Assembly (NCBI GenBank): GCA_964398915.1
Contig: CAYNOR010000005.1
Location: 1 to 64,000, forward strand
From: Tichowtungia sp964398915
GTDB lineage: Bacteria > Verrucomicrobiota > Kiritimatiellia > Kiritimatiellales > Tichowtungiaceae
DNA: 64,000 bases
Direction of reading: 5' to 3'
Numbering within the stretch: the first letter of the stretch is position 1; every line of letters starts with the position of its first letter. The position numbers were made by a program, and so were the translations under genes. A model generated the notes under the pieces. That model saw only the letters and a program-made list of their open reading frames with translations. It was not told where the DNA came from and searched no databases. Below, one piece after another: positions 51,481 through 59,744 of the stretch.

Positions 51481-51818
51481 AAAAACAAGGCGTTCGTTGC
51501 CGCCCGGTGTGCCTCGCTATTGAGATTTTTCAACCGAAGCCTGACATCCTGTACAGCCTGAATGCCGCTGCGCATCTCGCCGGGGTCTCCCGCCGGTCCA
51601 TTCTGCTCTATTGCCGGGCCGGCCTTGTACAGCCTGTTGCTCAGCCGCTGGATGGAGCCATGGAATTCACGGAAGAGACTATTCGCACCATCCGGCGCAT
51701 TGACTATATGCGAACTGTCCAAGGCCTCGATTTGCTGTGGATCAAAACCCTGTTCGATCTGGCTGAAGAGGTGGAACGTCTGCGCGCCGAGGTGCGCTTT
51801 TTGCGTACCCGACGGTAG
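51477..51818 (+). CDS. cbpM: CbpM-like chaperone modulator (MerR fold)
   Basis: The 113-residue protein has a MerR-type helix-turn-helix (LNAAAHLAGVSRRSILLYCR) and a C-terminal coiled coil (ALEEVERL-like LAEEVERLRAEVRFLR). In E. coli, CbpM binds the CbpA J domain and inhibits it; the cbpA-cbpM order here supports that role. Its TAG stop at 51816 is the first three bases of promoter site H, so the next promoter begins inside this gene. Confidence 0.87.
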   Translation: MKKQGVRCRPVCLAIEIFQPKPDILYSLNAAAHLAGVSRRSILLYCRAGLVQPVAQPLDGAMEFTEETIRTIRRIDYMRTVQGLDLLWIKTLFDLAEEVERLRAEVRFLRTRR

Positions 51819-51859
51819 GGTTTCACCCTATAGGATCAACACGCTGTTTGAGGTAGCAT
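51816..51859 (+). promoter_or_regulatory. Palindromic stress promoter, site H
   Basis: TAGGGTTTCACCCTATAG (51816-51833) is perfect; TA of GAGGTAGCATC at 51854, offset 38. The kinase ATG is 12 nt after the TA, the same geometry as at grpE. Confidence 0.84.
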
Positions 51860-51865
51860 CAATCT

Positions 51866-53818
51866 ATGAAAACGAAGAGTATGGATGACACCTCGGCAGA
51901 AGAGGCGTTGGCGGTGTCGGAACTGCGCTACCGGCGGCTGTTCGAAACGGCGAAGGACGGCATTCTGATCCTTGATGCCGAAACCGGCATGGTGGTGGAT
52001 GTGAATCCGTTTTTAGTCGATCTGCTGGGGTACCCGTATGAAACCTTCGTCGGCAAGGCGATCTGGGATCTAGGATTCTTCAAGGACATCGTCGCCAATC
52101 AGGACAATTTTGCGGAACTGCAACAGAAGGAATATATCCGCTACGAAGATAAGCCGCTGGAAACCGCCGACGGGCGGCGGATTGACGTGGAGTTCGTCAG
52201 CAATGTCTATCTGGTGAGTAACAAAAAGGTTATCCAGTGCAATATCCGCGATATCACCAAACGCAAGCGGTCGGAAGAAGCGTTGCGCGCATCACAGCGG
52301 CTCATCGAAGGCATTATCAACGCGATCCCGGTACGGGTGTTCTGGAAAGATAAGAATCACATTTTTCTGGGCTGTAATGCGGCTTTCGCACGGGATGCGG
52401 GCTTCGCCGGGCCGCAGGAGGTCATCGGAAAAGATGATTATCAGATGAGCTGGCGTAAGCAGGCGGAACTGTATCGCAACGCGGATATGCAGATCATTGA
52501 GCGCGGTGATACGATTTCCAACCGGGAAGAAACCCAAACGACTCCCGCCGGAAAGACCATCACGCTTCTTACGAGCAAGGTTCCGCTGCGCGATTCAAAC
52601 GGGGCAATCAGCGGCGTACTCGGAACGTATGTGGACATCACCGAACAACGCCAGATGGAAGCCCAGTTCCGGCAGGCGCAGAAGATGGATGCTGTCGGAC
52701 GCCTGGCCGGCGGCGTAGCTCACGATTTCAATAATATGCTGGGAGTGATTCTCGGGCATACAGAAATTGCACTGAAGCAGGTGGCTCCGTCTCAGCCGCT
52801 CTATACCAACCTGCGGGAAATACAACGGGCCGCTGAACGCTCCGCCGGGCTGACCCGGCAACTGCTGGCCTTCGCCCGCAAGCAGGACATCGAACCGAAA
52901 ATTCTGGATATCAACGATTCCCTATCCGGCATGCTCAATATGCTTAGACGACTTATCGGCGAAAACATTCATCTGGTCTGGATACCCGGCCTCGACCTGC
53001 ATCCGGTGAAAATCGATCCGTCTCAGATTGATCAGATCCTCGCCAATCTGTGCCTTAATGCGCGGGACGCCATCAAGGGCCCCGGGAAAATTACTCTGGA
53101 AACAGGCAATATCACCCTCGATGAAACCTACTGCTCCAGACATGCGGAAGCCGTTCCCGGCGAATATGTTTTTCTTTCCGTCAGCGACAATGGCAGCGGC
53201 ATGGATAAAGAGACGCTGGCGCATATATTCGAACCGTTTTTTACCACCAAGGATGTCGGAAAAGGCACGGGGCTCGGTCTGGCGACGGTGTATGGGATCG
53301 TCAAACAAAACCACGGATTCATTTACACATACAGTGAACCGGGTATCGGAACAACGTTCCGGATTTATCTGCAGCACTTTGCGGAAGGGCCCGTGAAAAC
53401 AGCGTGCGCCTGTGCCGTGGAGGCACCGAAAGCAAAGGGAGAAACGGTTTTGCTGGTCGAAGATGAGCCGTCATTGAACGAATTGTTCGGCCTGTTTCTG
53501 AAGGACCTCGGGTACAATGTTCTGTCGACAGAGAATTCGGAAGATGCGTTTAAACTGTTTGCCCGGCACTCGAGCGATATTCATCTGCTGCTGACCGATG
53601 TGGTCATGCCCGGAATGAACGGACGGAAACTGGCCGATCTGATCCGCGCAACCAAACCGGACGTTAAGGTGCTGTTCATGTCCGGTTACTCGGCGAGCGA
53701 GATTGCCGAACGCGGCGTGCTGGAGCAAAACACGGCGTTCATCGCAAAGCCCTTCACGCAAAACGAGCTGGCCCGCAAGATACGCGATATACTCGAACCC
53801 GGTAAGGCGACAATCTGA
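51866..53818 (+). CDS. PAS-PAS hybrid histidine kinase with C-terminal receiver
   Basis: The 650-residue soluble protein has two PAS domains (about 20-140 and 150-270), a HisKA-like domain with acceptor His286 in GGVAHDFNNMLGVIL, an intact ATPase domain (NLCLNARDAI, DNGSGMD, GTGLGLATVYGI), and a receiver domain with phospho-acceptor Asp578 in LLLTDVVMPGMNG. The HDFNN H-box is typical of large hybrid kinases. It lacks membrane spans. There is no ribosome site before the ATG. It overlaps the next kinase by one base (TGATG). Confidence 0.93.
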   Translation: MKTKSMDDTSAEEALAVSELRYRRLFETAKDGILILDAETGMVVDVNPFLVDLLGYPYETFVGKAIWDLGFFKDIVANQDNFAELQQKEYIRYEDKPLETADGRRIDVEFVSNVYLVSNKKVIQCNIRDITKRKRSEEALRASQRLIEGIINAIPVRVFWKDKNHIFLGCNAAFARDAGFAGPQEVIGKDDYQMSWRKQAELYRNADMQIIERGDTISNREETQTTPAGKTITLLTSKVPLRDSNGAISGVLGTYVDITEQRQMEAQFRQAQKMDAVGRLAGGVAHDFNNMLGVILGHTEIALKQVAPSQPLYTNLREIQRAAERSAGLTRQLLAFARKQDIEPKILDINDSLSGMLNMLRRLIGENIHLVWIPGLDLHPVKIDPSQIDQILANLCLNARDAIKGPGKITLETGNITLDETYCSRHAEAVPGEYVFLSVSDNGSGMDKETLAHIFEPFFTTKDVGKGTGLGLATVYGIVKQNHGFIYTYSEPGIGTTFRIYLQHFAEGPVKTACACAVEAPKAKGETVLLVEDEPSLNELFGLFLKDLGYNVLSTENSEDAFKLFARHSSDIHLLLTDVVMPGMNGRKLADLIRATKPDVKVLFMSGYSASEIAERGVLEQNTAFIAKPFTQNELARKIRDILEPGKATI

Positions 53819-56574
53819 TGAACCCGCTGCTCAATGATGCCGTGAAGATAACGGATCCGAAAGTCCGGCGAGAAGCGGCCCTGCTGAAGGCGGGCGCCTT
53901 GCAAGACGCTATTTTCAACAGCGCCAATTTTTCAAGTATCGCAACCGATGCGAAAGGGATCATCCAGATCTTTAACGTCGGTGCCGAACGTATGCTGGGC
54001 TACGCCGCCGCTGATGTGATCAACAAGGTCAGCCCCGCCGATATTTCCGATCCGCAGGAGTTGATCGCGCGCGCCAAGACGCTGAGCGCGGAACTTTCCA
54101 CATCGATCACGCCGGGATTCGAAGCGCTGGTGTTCAAGGCGTCACGCGGAATTGAGGATATCTATGAGCTGACCTATATCCGCAAGGACGGCAGCCGCTT
54201 CCCGGCCGTCGTATCGGTCACGGCGCTGCGCGACGCACAGAATGCGGTTATCGGGTATCTGCTGATCGGCACAGACAATACGGCGCGCAAGCGGGCTGAA
54301 GAGGCTCTGCTTAAGGCCGGGGCCCTGCAGAGTGCAATTTTCAACAGCGCAAACTTTTCGAGTATTGCCACAGATGCCAAAGGCGTTATTCAGATTTTCA
54401 ACGTCGGCGCGGAGCGCATGCTGGGCTACGCCGCCGCCGATGTGATGAATAAGATTAGCCCTGCCGATATTTCCGATCCGCAGGAATTGATCGCGCGCGC
54501 CAAGACGCTGAGCGCGGAACTTTCCGCATCGATCACGCCGGGTTTCGAAGCGCTGGTATTCAAGGCGTCGCGCGGAATTGAGGATATCTATGAGCTGACC
54601 TATATCCGCAAGGACGGCAGCCGCTTCCCGGCCGTCGTATCGGTCACGGCGTTGCGCGATGCGCAGAATGCGATTATCGGCTATCTGTTAATCGGCACCG
54701 ACAATACGGCGCGCAAAGAGATCGAGGCGGATCAGCAGCAGCTCGCGCAACGCCTGCGCGATCATCAGTTTTACACCCGTTCTCTGTTCGAATCGAATAT
54801 CGATGCGCTGATGACTACCGACCCGGCCGGCATCATCACCGATACGAACAAGCAGATGGAGGTGCTTACCGGAAGCACACGTGACGAGTTGATCGGCGCG
54901 CCGTTCAAAAATTATTTCACCGACCCGGCGCGGGCCGAGAACAGTATCAAGCTTGCGCTGAGCGATAAGAAGGTGACCAACTACGAACTGACCGTGCGCG
55001 CACGGAACGGCAAGGAAACCGTGGTGTCCTATAATGCAACCATCTTTTATGACCGGAACCGCAAGTTGCAGGGCGTGTTCGCCGCGGCGCGCGACATCAC
55101 CGAGCGTAAACTTCTGGATCAGGTGTTGCAGGAAAAGAATGTCGAGCTGGAGAAAGCGAAGGAATCCGCCGAGATTGCCAACCGGGCGAAAAGCGCATTT
55201 CTGGCCAGTATGTCGCATGAAATCCGCACCCCGATGAATGCCATCCTTGGTTTTTCCCAGTTGATGATGCGGGATCATGGATTGACGCCCATCCAAACGA
55301 AACATCTGCAGACGATCAACCGTAGCGGAGAGCATCTGCTGGCTCTCATTAATGATATTCTGGAAATATCGAAAATCGAGGCCGGCCGCGCCACGCTGAA
55401 CCCGGTGCCGTTTGATCTGAGCAGTATGCTGGATGAAATTTCAATGATGTTCCGGCTGCGTGCGGATGAGAAGAAGCTGCGCTGTCTCGTGAACCGCGTA
55501 GGCGACCTGCCGAAGTGTGTCATTGGCGACGAAAACAAACTGCGGCAGGTTTTTATTAACCTGATCGGTAATGCCATCAAGTTCACACGAAAAGGCGGCA
55601 TTTCCGTGCGGGTCGGGATTAAGGCCCGGTCCGGACGCTCCTTGCGGCTGATGGCAGAGGTTGAAGATACAGGCATGGGCATCGCCGAAGATGAAATCAA
55701 AAAGCTGTTCAGGCCGTTCGAACAGACCGCCAGCGGTAAAAAGATTCAGACCGGAACCGGACTCGGACTTGCAATCAGCCGGGAGTTTGTCCGGTTGATG
55801 GGCGGAGAAATCAGCGCCAGCAGTCAACTGGGTAAGGGCAGTATTTTCCGGTTCGAAATAGACATAAAGGAAGGCTGCGAAGCTGATCTCGGGACAAAGG
55901 TCCTGCCCCGCCGCGTTGAGGGTCTTCAGCCCGGGCAGAAGGTGATCCGGGTTCTGATTGTTGACGATAAAGAGGATAACCGCGCATTGCTTTTCCAGAT
56001 GCTGGGAAGAATCGGGTTTGATGTCCGGGAGGCTGTAGACGGTCGGCAGGCCGTTCAGGAATTTGAGCAATGGCGTCCGCATCTGATTCTAATGGATACA
56101 CGGATGCCGGTCATGGATGGCTACGAGGCGATCAAGCGTATCCGGGTTAGTGACGGGGGGAAAAAGGTTAAAATTATCAGCGTAACCGCCAGCGCCTTTG
56201 CGGAGGATCGCAAGAAAGCTCTGGGAATCGGCGCCGATGATTTCCTCGGCAAGCCATTCCGCGAGGAGGTTCTGCTGGAAAAGATCAGAGCGTTATTGGC
56301 GATCGAATATGTCTATGCCGATGAACCCGCCGCCCGGAAAATTGAACAGGCCGGTGAAGACAGCTTATTGAAAGAACAGGTAGCCGCTCTGCCGGAAACG
56401 CTTACGGGCGAGCTGCATGACGCCACGCTCTCTGCCGACCTCGACCGGATGCTGGAACTGATTCATCAGATTGAAAAATACAATGTCAGTACGGCCGGAA
56501 GCTTAAGAAGTCTCGCGGAGGATTTTGAATATCAAAAATTGCTGGAGATAACCGCCGGACAAAAAAGGAGCTGA
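53818..56574 (+). CDS. Triple-PAS hybrid histidine kinase with receiver
   Basis: The 918-residue protein begins with two near-identical 142-residue PAS units (DNA period 426 nt, 53872-54297 and 54298-54719), then a third, different PAS (about 305-430). HisKA follows with His467 in MSHEIRTPMNAILG, an intact ATPase domain (NLIGNAIKFT, DTGMGIAE, GTGLGLAIS), a receiver with Asp760 in LILMDTRMPVMDG, and a helical C-terminal ~90 residues without an obvious phosphotransfer histidine. It is soluble. Co-transcribed with the kinase before and the response regulator after, it probably forms one phosphorelay. Confidence 0.92.
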   Translation: MNPLLNDAVKITDPKVRREAALLKAGALQDAIFNSANFSSIATDAKGIIQIFNVGAERMLGYAAADVINKVSPADISDPQELIARAKTLSAELSTSITPGFEALVFKASRGIEDIYELTYIRKDGSRFPAVVSVTALRDAQNAVIGYLLIGTDNTARKRAEEALLKAGALQSAIFNSANFSSIATDAKGVIQIFNVGAERMLGYAAADVMNKISPADISDPQELIARAKTLSAELSASITPGFEALVFKASRGIEDIYELTYIRKDGSRFPAVVSVTALRDAQNAIIGYLLIGTDNTARKEIEADQQQLAQRLRDHQFYTRSLFESNIDALMTTDPAGIITDTNKQMEVLTGSTRDELIGAPFKNYFTDPARAENSIKLALSDKKVTNYELTVRARNGKETVVSYNATIFYDRNRKLQGVFAAARDITERKLLDQVLQEKNVELEKAKESAEIANRAKSAFLASMSHEIRTPMNAILGFSQLMMRDHGLTPIQTKHLQTINRSGEHLLALINDILEISKIEAGRATLNPVPFDLSSMLDEISMMFRLRADEKKLRCLVNRVGDLPKCVIGDENKLRQVFINLIGNAIKFTRKGGISVRVGIKARSGRSLRLMAEVEDTGMGIAEDEIKKLFRPFEQTASGKKIQTGTGLGLAISREFVRLMGGEISASSQLGKGSIFRFEIDIKEGCEADLGTKVLPRRVEGLQPGQKVIRVLIVDDKEDNRALLFQMLGRIGFDVREAVDGRQAVQEFEQWRPHLILMDTRMPVMDGYEAIKRIRVSDGGKKVKIISVTASAFAEDRKKALGIGADDFLGKPFREEVLLEKIRALLAIEYVYADEPAARKIEQAGEDSLLKEQVAALPETLTGELHDATLSADLDRMLELIHQIEKYNVSTAGSLRSLAEDFEYQKLLEITAGQKRS
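53872..54719 (+). repeat. Tandem 426-bp duplication encoding two PAS domains
   Basis: Unit 1 is 53872-54297 and unit 2 is 54298-54719. The first ~170 nt of the units differ at many synonymous positions, while the last ~260 nt are almost identical, a pattern expected from partial gene conversion. Confidence 0.8.
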
Positions 56575-56575
56575 A

Positions 56576-57721
56576 ATGAACCCGATTCCATCCACACCTG
56601 ACATCCTTGTCGTTGACGACACGTCGGCCAATCTCAATTTACTCACCGAAATGCTGAAAGAAAGCGGCTATAAGGTTCGTCCGGTTCCAAGCGGAAAACT
56701 TGCGATTCAGGCAGTTAAGAACGAAAAGCCCGATTTGATCCTGCTCGATATCAACATGCCGGAGATGAATGGTTACGAAGTCTGCAAGCACCTGAAAGCA
56801 GATGCCGCGTTCAAGGAAATCCCCATCCTTTTCATCAGTGCCCTGACCGATACCACGGATAAGGTGAAGGCCTTTTCCGCAGGCGGCGTTGACTATGTAA
56901 CCAAGCCGTTTCAGTTTGAAGAGGTCCATGCCCGCGTGGAGACCCACTTGAAATTGTATTTTCTGCAACGCCAGCTCAGCGACCAGAATGAAAATCTGGA
57001 AAGACTGGTGGCCAAGCGGACTCTCGAACTGACCAAGGCATACGAGCGGCTGCAGGAATTGGGCGGACTAAAAAATAATTTTATGCGGATGATCTCTCAT
57101 GAGATTCGAACCCCGGCTAACGGTGTTCTGGGGATCGGCAATCTGCTGTTAGCCCTGTGCCCCGATTCTGAGCATCGCGCGCTGTCCGCTGACCTGTTCA
57201 AACAAAGCACCCTGCGCCTGCAAAACCTGATTGATGACGCGACGATGATTGCCGACATGGAAAGCCTGACCTCAGAAAACGGAACCGCGGTATCTTTTCC
57301 ACTCCTTCTCGAAAAAGTCAGAACAGCGCTGAAGGGAATACAAATTTCAATCGAGACGGCGGCGGCGTTGGCGCCGGCCCCGCTAAGGGGCTATCCCCCG
57401 TTACTCAAAAAAGCACTGGAGACAACCTTTCTTCTCGCCGCGTCTTTCTCCAAAAACAAGCAGGCTGTTCGCGGAACGGCGGGCGTTGAAAAGCAGTCTC
57501 TGCGCGTGCGGCTAAACCTCGACGATCTGTCCCTTTCCGCTGAACAGGCTGCTGACTTTTTTAAAATCGAATCCCAAACACGATCGGCATCTTCTGCTGA
57601 ATCGCTGGGACTGGCACCTGTCGTTGCGCACCAGATTCTTGCTGCTTTCGGCGGTGAAATGCGCCTGATCAAGAGCGAGGGCGACACCGGATATCTGGAG
57701 GCGGTCCTTCCGCTCGAATAG
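56576..57721 (+). CDS. Receiver protein with degenerate kinase domain
   Basis: The 381-residue protein has a receiver domain with Asp58 in LILLDINMPEMNG, a coiled coil, a HisKA-like segment with His175 in MISHEIRTPANGVLGI, and an ATPase-like remainder. The N box reads ALETTFLLAASF without its Asn, and no DxGxG box is present, although SLGLAPVVAHQIL echoes a G2 box. It is probably a pseudokinase that receives phosphate or scaffolds the two kinases encoded just before it. It lies 1 nt after the triple-PAS kinase gene and closes the signalling operon. Confidence 0.85.
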   Translation: MNPIPSTPDILVVDDTSANLNLLTEMLKESGYKVRPVPSGKLAIQAVKNEKPDLILLDINMPEMNGYEVCKHLKADAAFKEIPILFISALTDTTDKVKAFSAGGVDYVTKPFQFEEVHARVETHLKLYFLQRQLSDQNENLERLVAKRTLELTKAYERLQELGGLKNNFMRMISHEIRTPANGVLGIGNLLLALCPDSEHRALSADLFKQSTLRLQNLIDDATMIADMESLTSENGTAVSFPLLLEKVRTALKGIQISIETAAALAPAPLRGYPPLLKKALETTFLLAASFSKNKQAVRGTAGVEKQSLRVRLNLDDLSLSAEQAADFFKIESQTRSASSAESLGLAPVVAHQILAAFGGEMRLIKSEGDTGYLEAVLPLE

Positions 57722-57756
57722 CTCCCGCGCAACCGTGTGATACGGGATCAGAGAGG

Positions 57757-57883
<127 letters not shown>

Positions 57884-57905
57884 TCATTCCATTCTCACTC
57901 CCCGG

Positions 57906-57949
57906 TAGGGTTACACCCTATAGCAAACCATCCGTCCGGCGGGTAGCTT
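57906..57949 (+). promoter_or_regulatory. Palindromic stress promoter, site I
   Basis: TAGGGTTACACCCTATAG (57906-57923) is perfect; TA of GGGTAGCTTC at 57944, offset 38. It precedes the lipoprotein-BON-CsbD-DUF3309-transaldolase-phosphoketolase series. Confidence 0.84.
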
Positions 57950-58070
57950 CGTCACTATAGAAACAGGCGGAACAAAATCTCAGCAGAAAGAAACACGCAG
58001 CCTGCAGGTTCCGTCCGGAGGCGGGCGTTCCCGCGAAGTAAGGAAACACGTACAAGAAGGAGAAAAGAGT

Positions 58071-58475
58071 ATGAAGACGATAATTGCCGTTACGATGATG
58101 CTGTCTTTGATGATGGTGTCGGGATGCCGATCCACCGTGAGTCCGCAGGGCGGAACCCTGCCTCAGGATAAAGAATTCACCGTGGTTGTTCCGACCCATA
58201 GCACGGTCAAGCAAGGGGAGAGCATTCCCGTTAAAATCGCGCTGAACAGAGGTTCCTTTTTCAAACGGAACGTGCAGCTGGAGATCAACACCGAAGGAAT
58301 CGATGTAACACCGGATAAGGTCCTGGTCAAAGCCAGCGAACTGCCGGAAGCCCAGATCCAGATCGCGGCTCCCCGTGATGCAGCGCTCGGTGAATACCGT
58401 GTGTATATCAACGCAACGCCGACCGCCGGAAAAACGACTTCGACCGAATTCACGGTGAAGGTCGTTGCTCCATAG
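58071..58475 (+). CDS. Small lipoprotein with Ig-like fold
   Basis: The 134-residue protein has a signal peptide ending in the lipobox VSGC (residues 16-19). The mature part looks like a single beta-sandwich domain (VKQGESIPVKIALNR, YRVYINATPTAGKTTSTEFT). No specific family is recognised. AGGAG precedes the ATG at good spacing, unlike the leaderless genes of the same regulon. It is probably anchored in the outer membrane or periplasm. Confidence 0.72.
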   Translation: MKTIIAVTMMLSLMMVSGCRSTVSPQGGTLPQDKEFTVVVPTHSTVKQGESIPVKIALNRGSFFKRNVQLEINTEGIDVTPDKVLVKASELPEAQIQIAAPRDAALGEYRVYINATPTAGKTTSTEFTVKVVAP

Positions 58476-58540
58476 TTTTCTAATGGCAAAACGAATGACT
58501 CCAATCAAAAACCCGTAACACTAAAAACAAGGAAACAAAA

Positions 58541-59320
58541 ATGAATCAGAAACTAATGTACCGTTTAGCCTTTGCAACCGTCGCAGCCGCTGCATTCACC
58601 GTTAGCGCACCGTTGCGCGCATCTGAAATGGATGACCAGATCGAAGCCTCGTTCAAAAAAACCTATGTCTACACGACGTATCTCAAGGACGATGCCATTA
58701 AGGCCGAATCCAAGAACGGTCTCGTCACACTGACCGGGTCTGTGTCGGAAGAATCCCATAAAACACTGGCTCAGGAAACAGCGTCCAATCTGACCGGCGT
58801 AACCGGCGTAGACAATAAGCTGGCAACCAAAGCTGAAGTCGCTGCTGAGAACGCGGATACGTGGATCGGACGGAAAGTAAAACTCGCCCTGCTGTTCCAT
58901 CGCAACGTCAATGGCAGCAAAACCGCAGTCGAAGTAAAAGATGGAATCGTGACACTGAAGGGCGAAGCTTCCAGCAAAGCCCAGAAGGAACTGTCCACCG
59001 AATACGCCAAAGATATCGAAGGCGTAAAAGACGTGAAAAATGAAATGACCGTGGCAGCGATTCCGGTTATGGCGGAACGGACCGCCGGCGAGAAGATGGA
59101 TGATGCCTCGGTTACAGCTCAGGTCAAAACAGCGCTGTTAACCCATCGTTCGACCAGTTCGGTGAGCACCAAGGTCACCACCCGGGACGGCACGGTCACC
59201 TTGACCGGTATTGCCAAAAACTCGGCTGAAAAATCACTGGTCACGAAACTGGTTTCGGATATCCAGGGCGTAACCAGCGTGAAGAATGAGATGACCGTCG
59301 AAGCAATCAAAACCAAGTAA
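58541..59320 (+). CDS. Periplasmic triple-BON-domain protein
   Basis: The 259-residue protein has a signal peptide (FATVAAAAFTVSAPLRA) and three BON domains at about 35-95, 110-175 and 190-255. Each shows the pattern GxVTLxGxV...VKNEM (NGLVTLTGSVSE; DGIVTLKGEASS; DGTVTLTGIAKN). BON proteins such as OsmY bind membranes or act as periplasmic chaperones under osmotic stress. It lies 65 nt after the lipoprotein gene. Confidence 0.92.
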   Translation: MNQKLMYRLAFATVAAAAFTVSAPLRASEMDDQIEASFKKTYVYTTYLKDDAIKAESKNGLVTLTGSVSEESHKTLAQETASNLTGVTGVDNKLATKAEVAAENADTWIGRKVKLALLFHRNVNGSKTAVEVKDGIVTLKGEASSKAQKELSTEYAKDIEGVKDVKNEMTVAAIPVMAERTAGEKMDDASVTAQVKTALLTHRSTSSVSTKVTTRDGTVTLTGIAKNSAEKSLVTKLVSDIQGVTSVKNEMTVEAIKTK

Positions 59321-59327
59321 ACCCCGG

Positions 59328-59359
59328 CCGGATTGCCCGTCGTCAGACGGGCGGTCCGG
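59328..59359 (+). terminator. Strong GC hairpin between BON and CsbD genes
   Basis: CCGGA and GCCCGTC pair with GACGGGC and TCCGG around a GTCA loop (small bulges tt/gg). No T-run follows, so it may be a processing or mRNA-stability element between co-transcribed genes rather than a terminator. Confidence 0.5.
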
Positions 59360-59381
59360 CATTCATACAAGGAGCAACATC

Positions 59382-59549
59382 ATGGGTGGAAAAACAGATA
59401 TCGCAAAAGGCCGGATTAAAGAAGCCGCCGGCGTACTCACCGGCAGCGACAAGCTTCGCAGTAAAGGTAAAACCGATCAGGCCGTCGGACAATTCAAGAA
59501 AACCGCCGAAAAGGTCATCGATAAAGCCGCAAAACGGATGCGCAAGTAA
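59382..59549 (+). CDS. CsbD-family stress protein
   Basis: The 55-residue product, MGGKTDIAKGRIKEAAGVLT and onward with KGKTDQAVGQFKKTAEKV, fits the CsbD family, small soluble stress-response proteins (in Bacillus under SigB control). AAGGAG lies upstream of the ATG. Function is unknown; membership is clear from the GRIKEAAG and DQAxGxxK motifs. Confidence 0.92.
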   Translation: MGGKTDIAKGRIKEAAGVLTGSDKLRSKGKTDQAVGQFKKTAEKVIDKAAKRMRK

Positions 59550-59583
59550 TTGCCGGGCCCGATCTCAATGGAAAGGATAAATC

Positions 59584-59739
59584 ATGTTAAGCACGATTCT
59601 TCTTATTTTACTGGTTCTTCTGTTGATCGGTGCACTGCCGGCCTGGCCGCACAGTAAGTCGTGGGGATATTACCCCAGCGGCGGCCTGAGCCTGGTCGTT
59701 CTGGTTGTTCTCGTACTCCTGCTGTTCGGTCGCATCTGA
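59584..59739 (+). CDS. DUF3309-family small membrane protein
   Basis: The 51-residue peptide has two spans flanking a PAWPHSKSWGYYPSGG loop, the hallmark of DUF3309. GGAAAGGATAA precedes the ATG. Function unknown. It recurs in stress clusters together with CsbD, lmo0937-type and DUF3185 proteins, all of which are in this window. Confidence 0.92.
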   Translation: MLSTILLILLVLLLIGALPAWPHSKSWGYYPSGGLSLVVLVVLVLLLFGRI

Positions 59740-59744
59740 ACATC

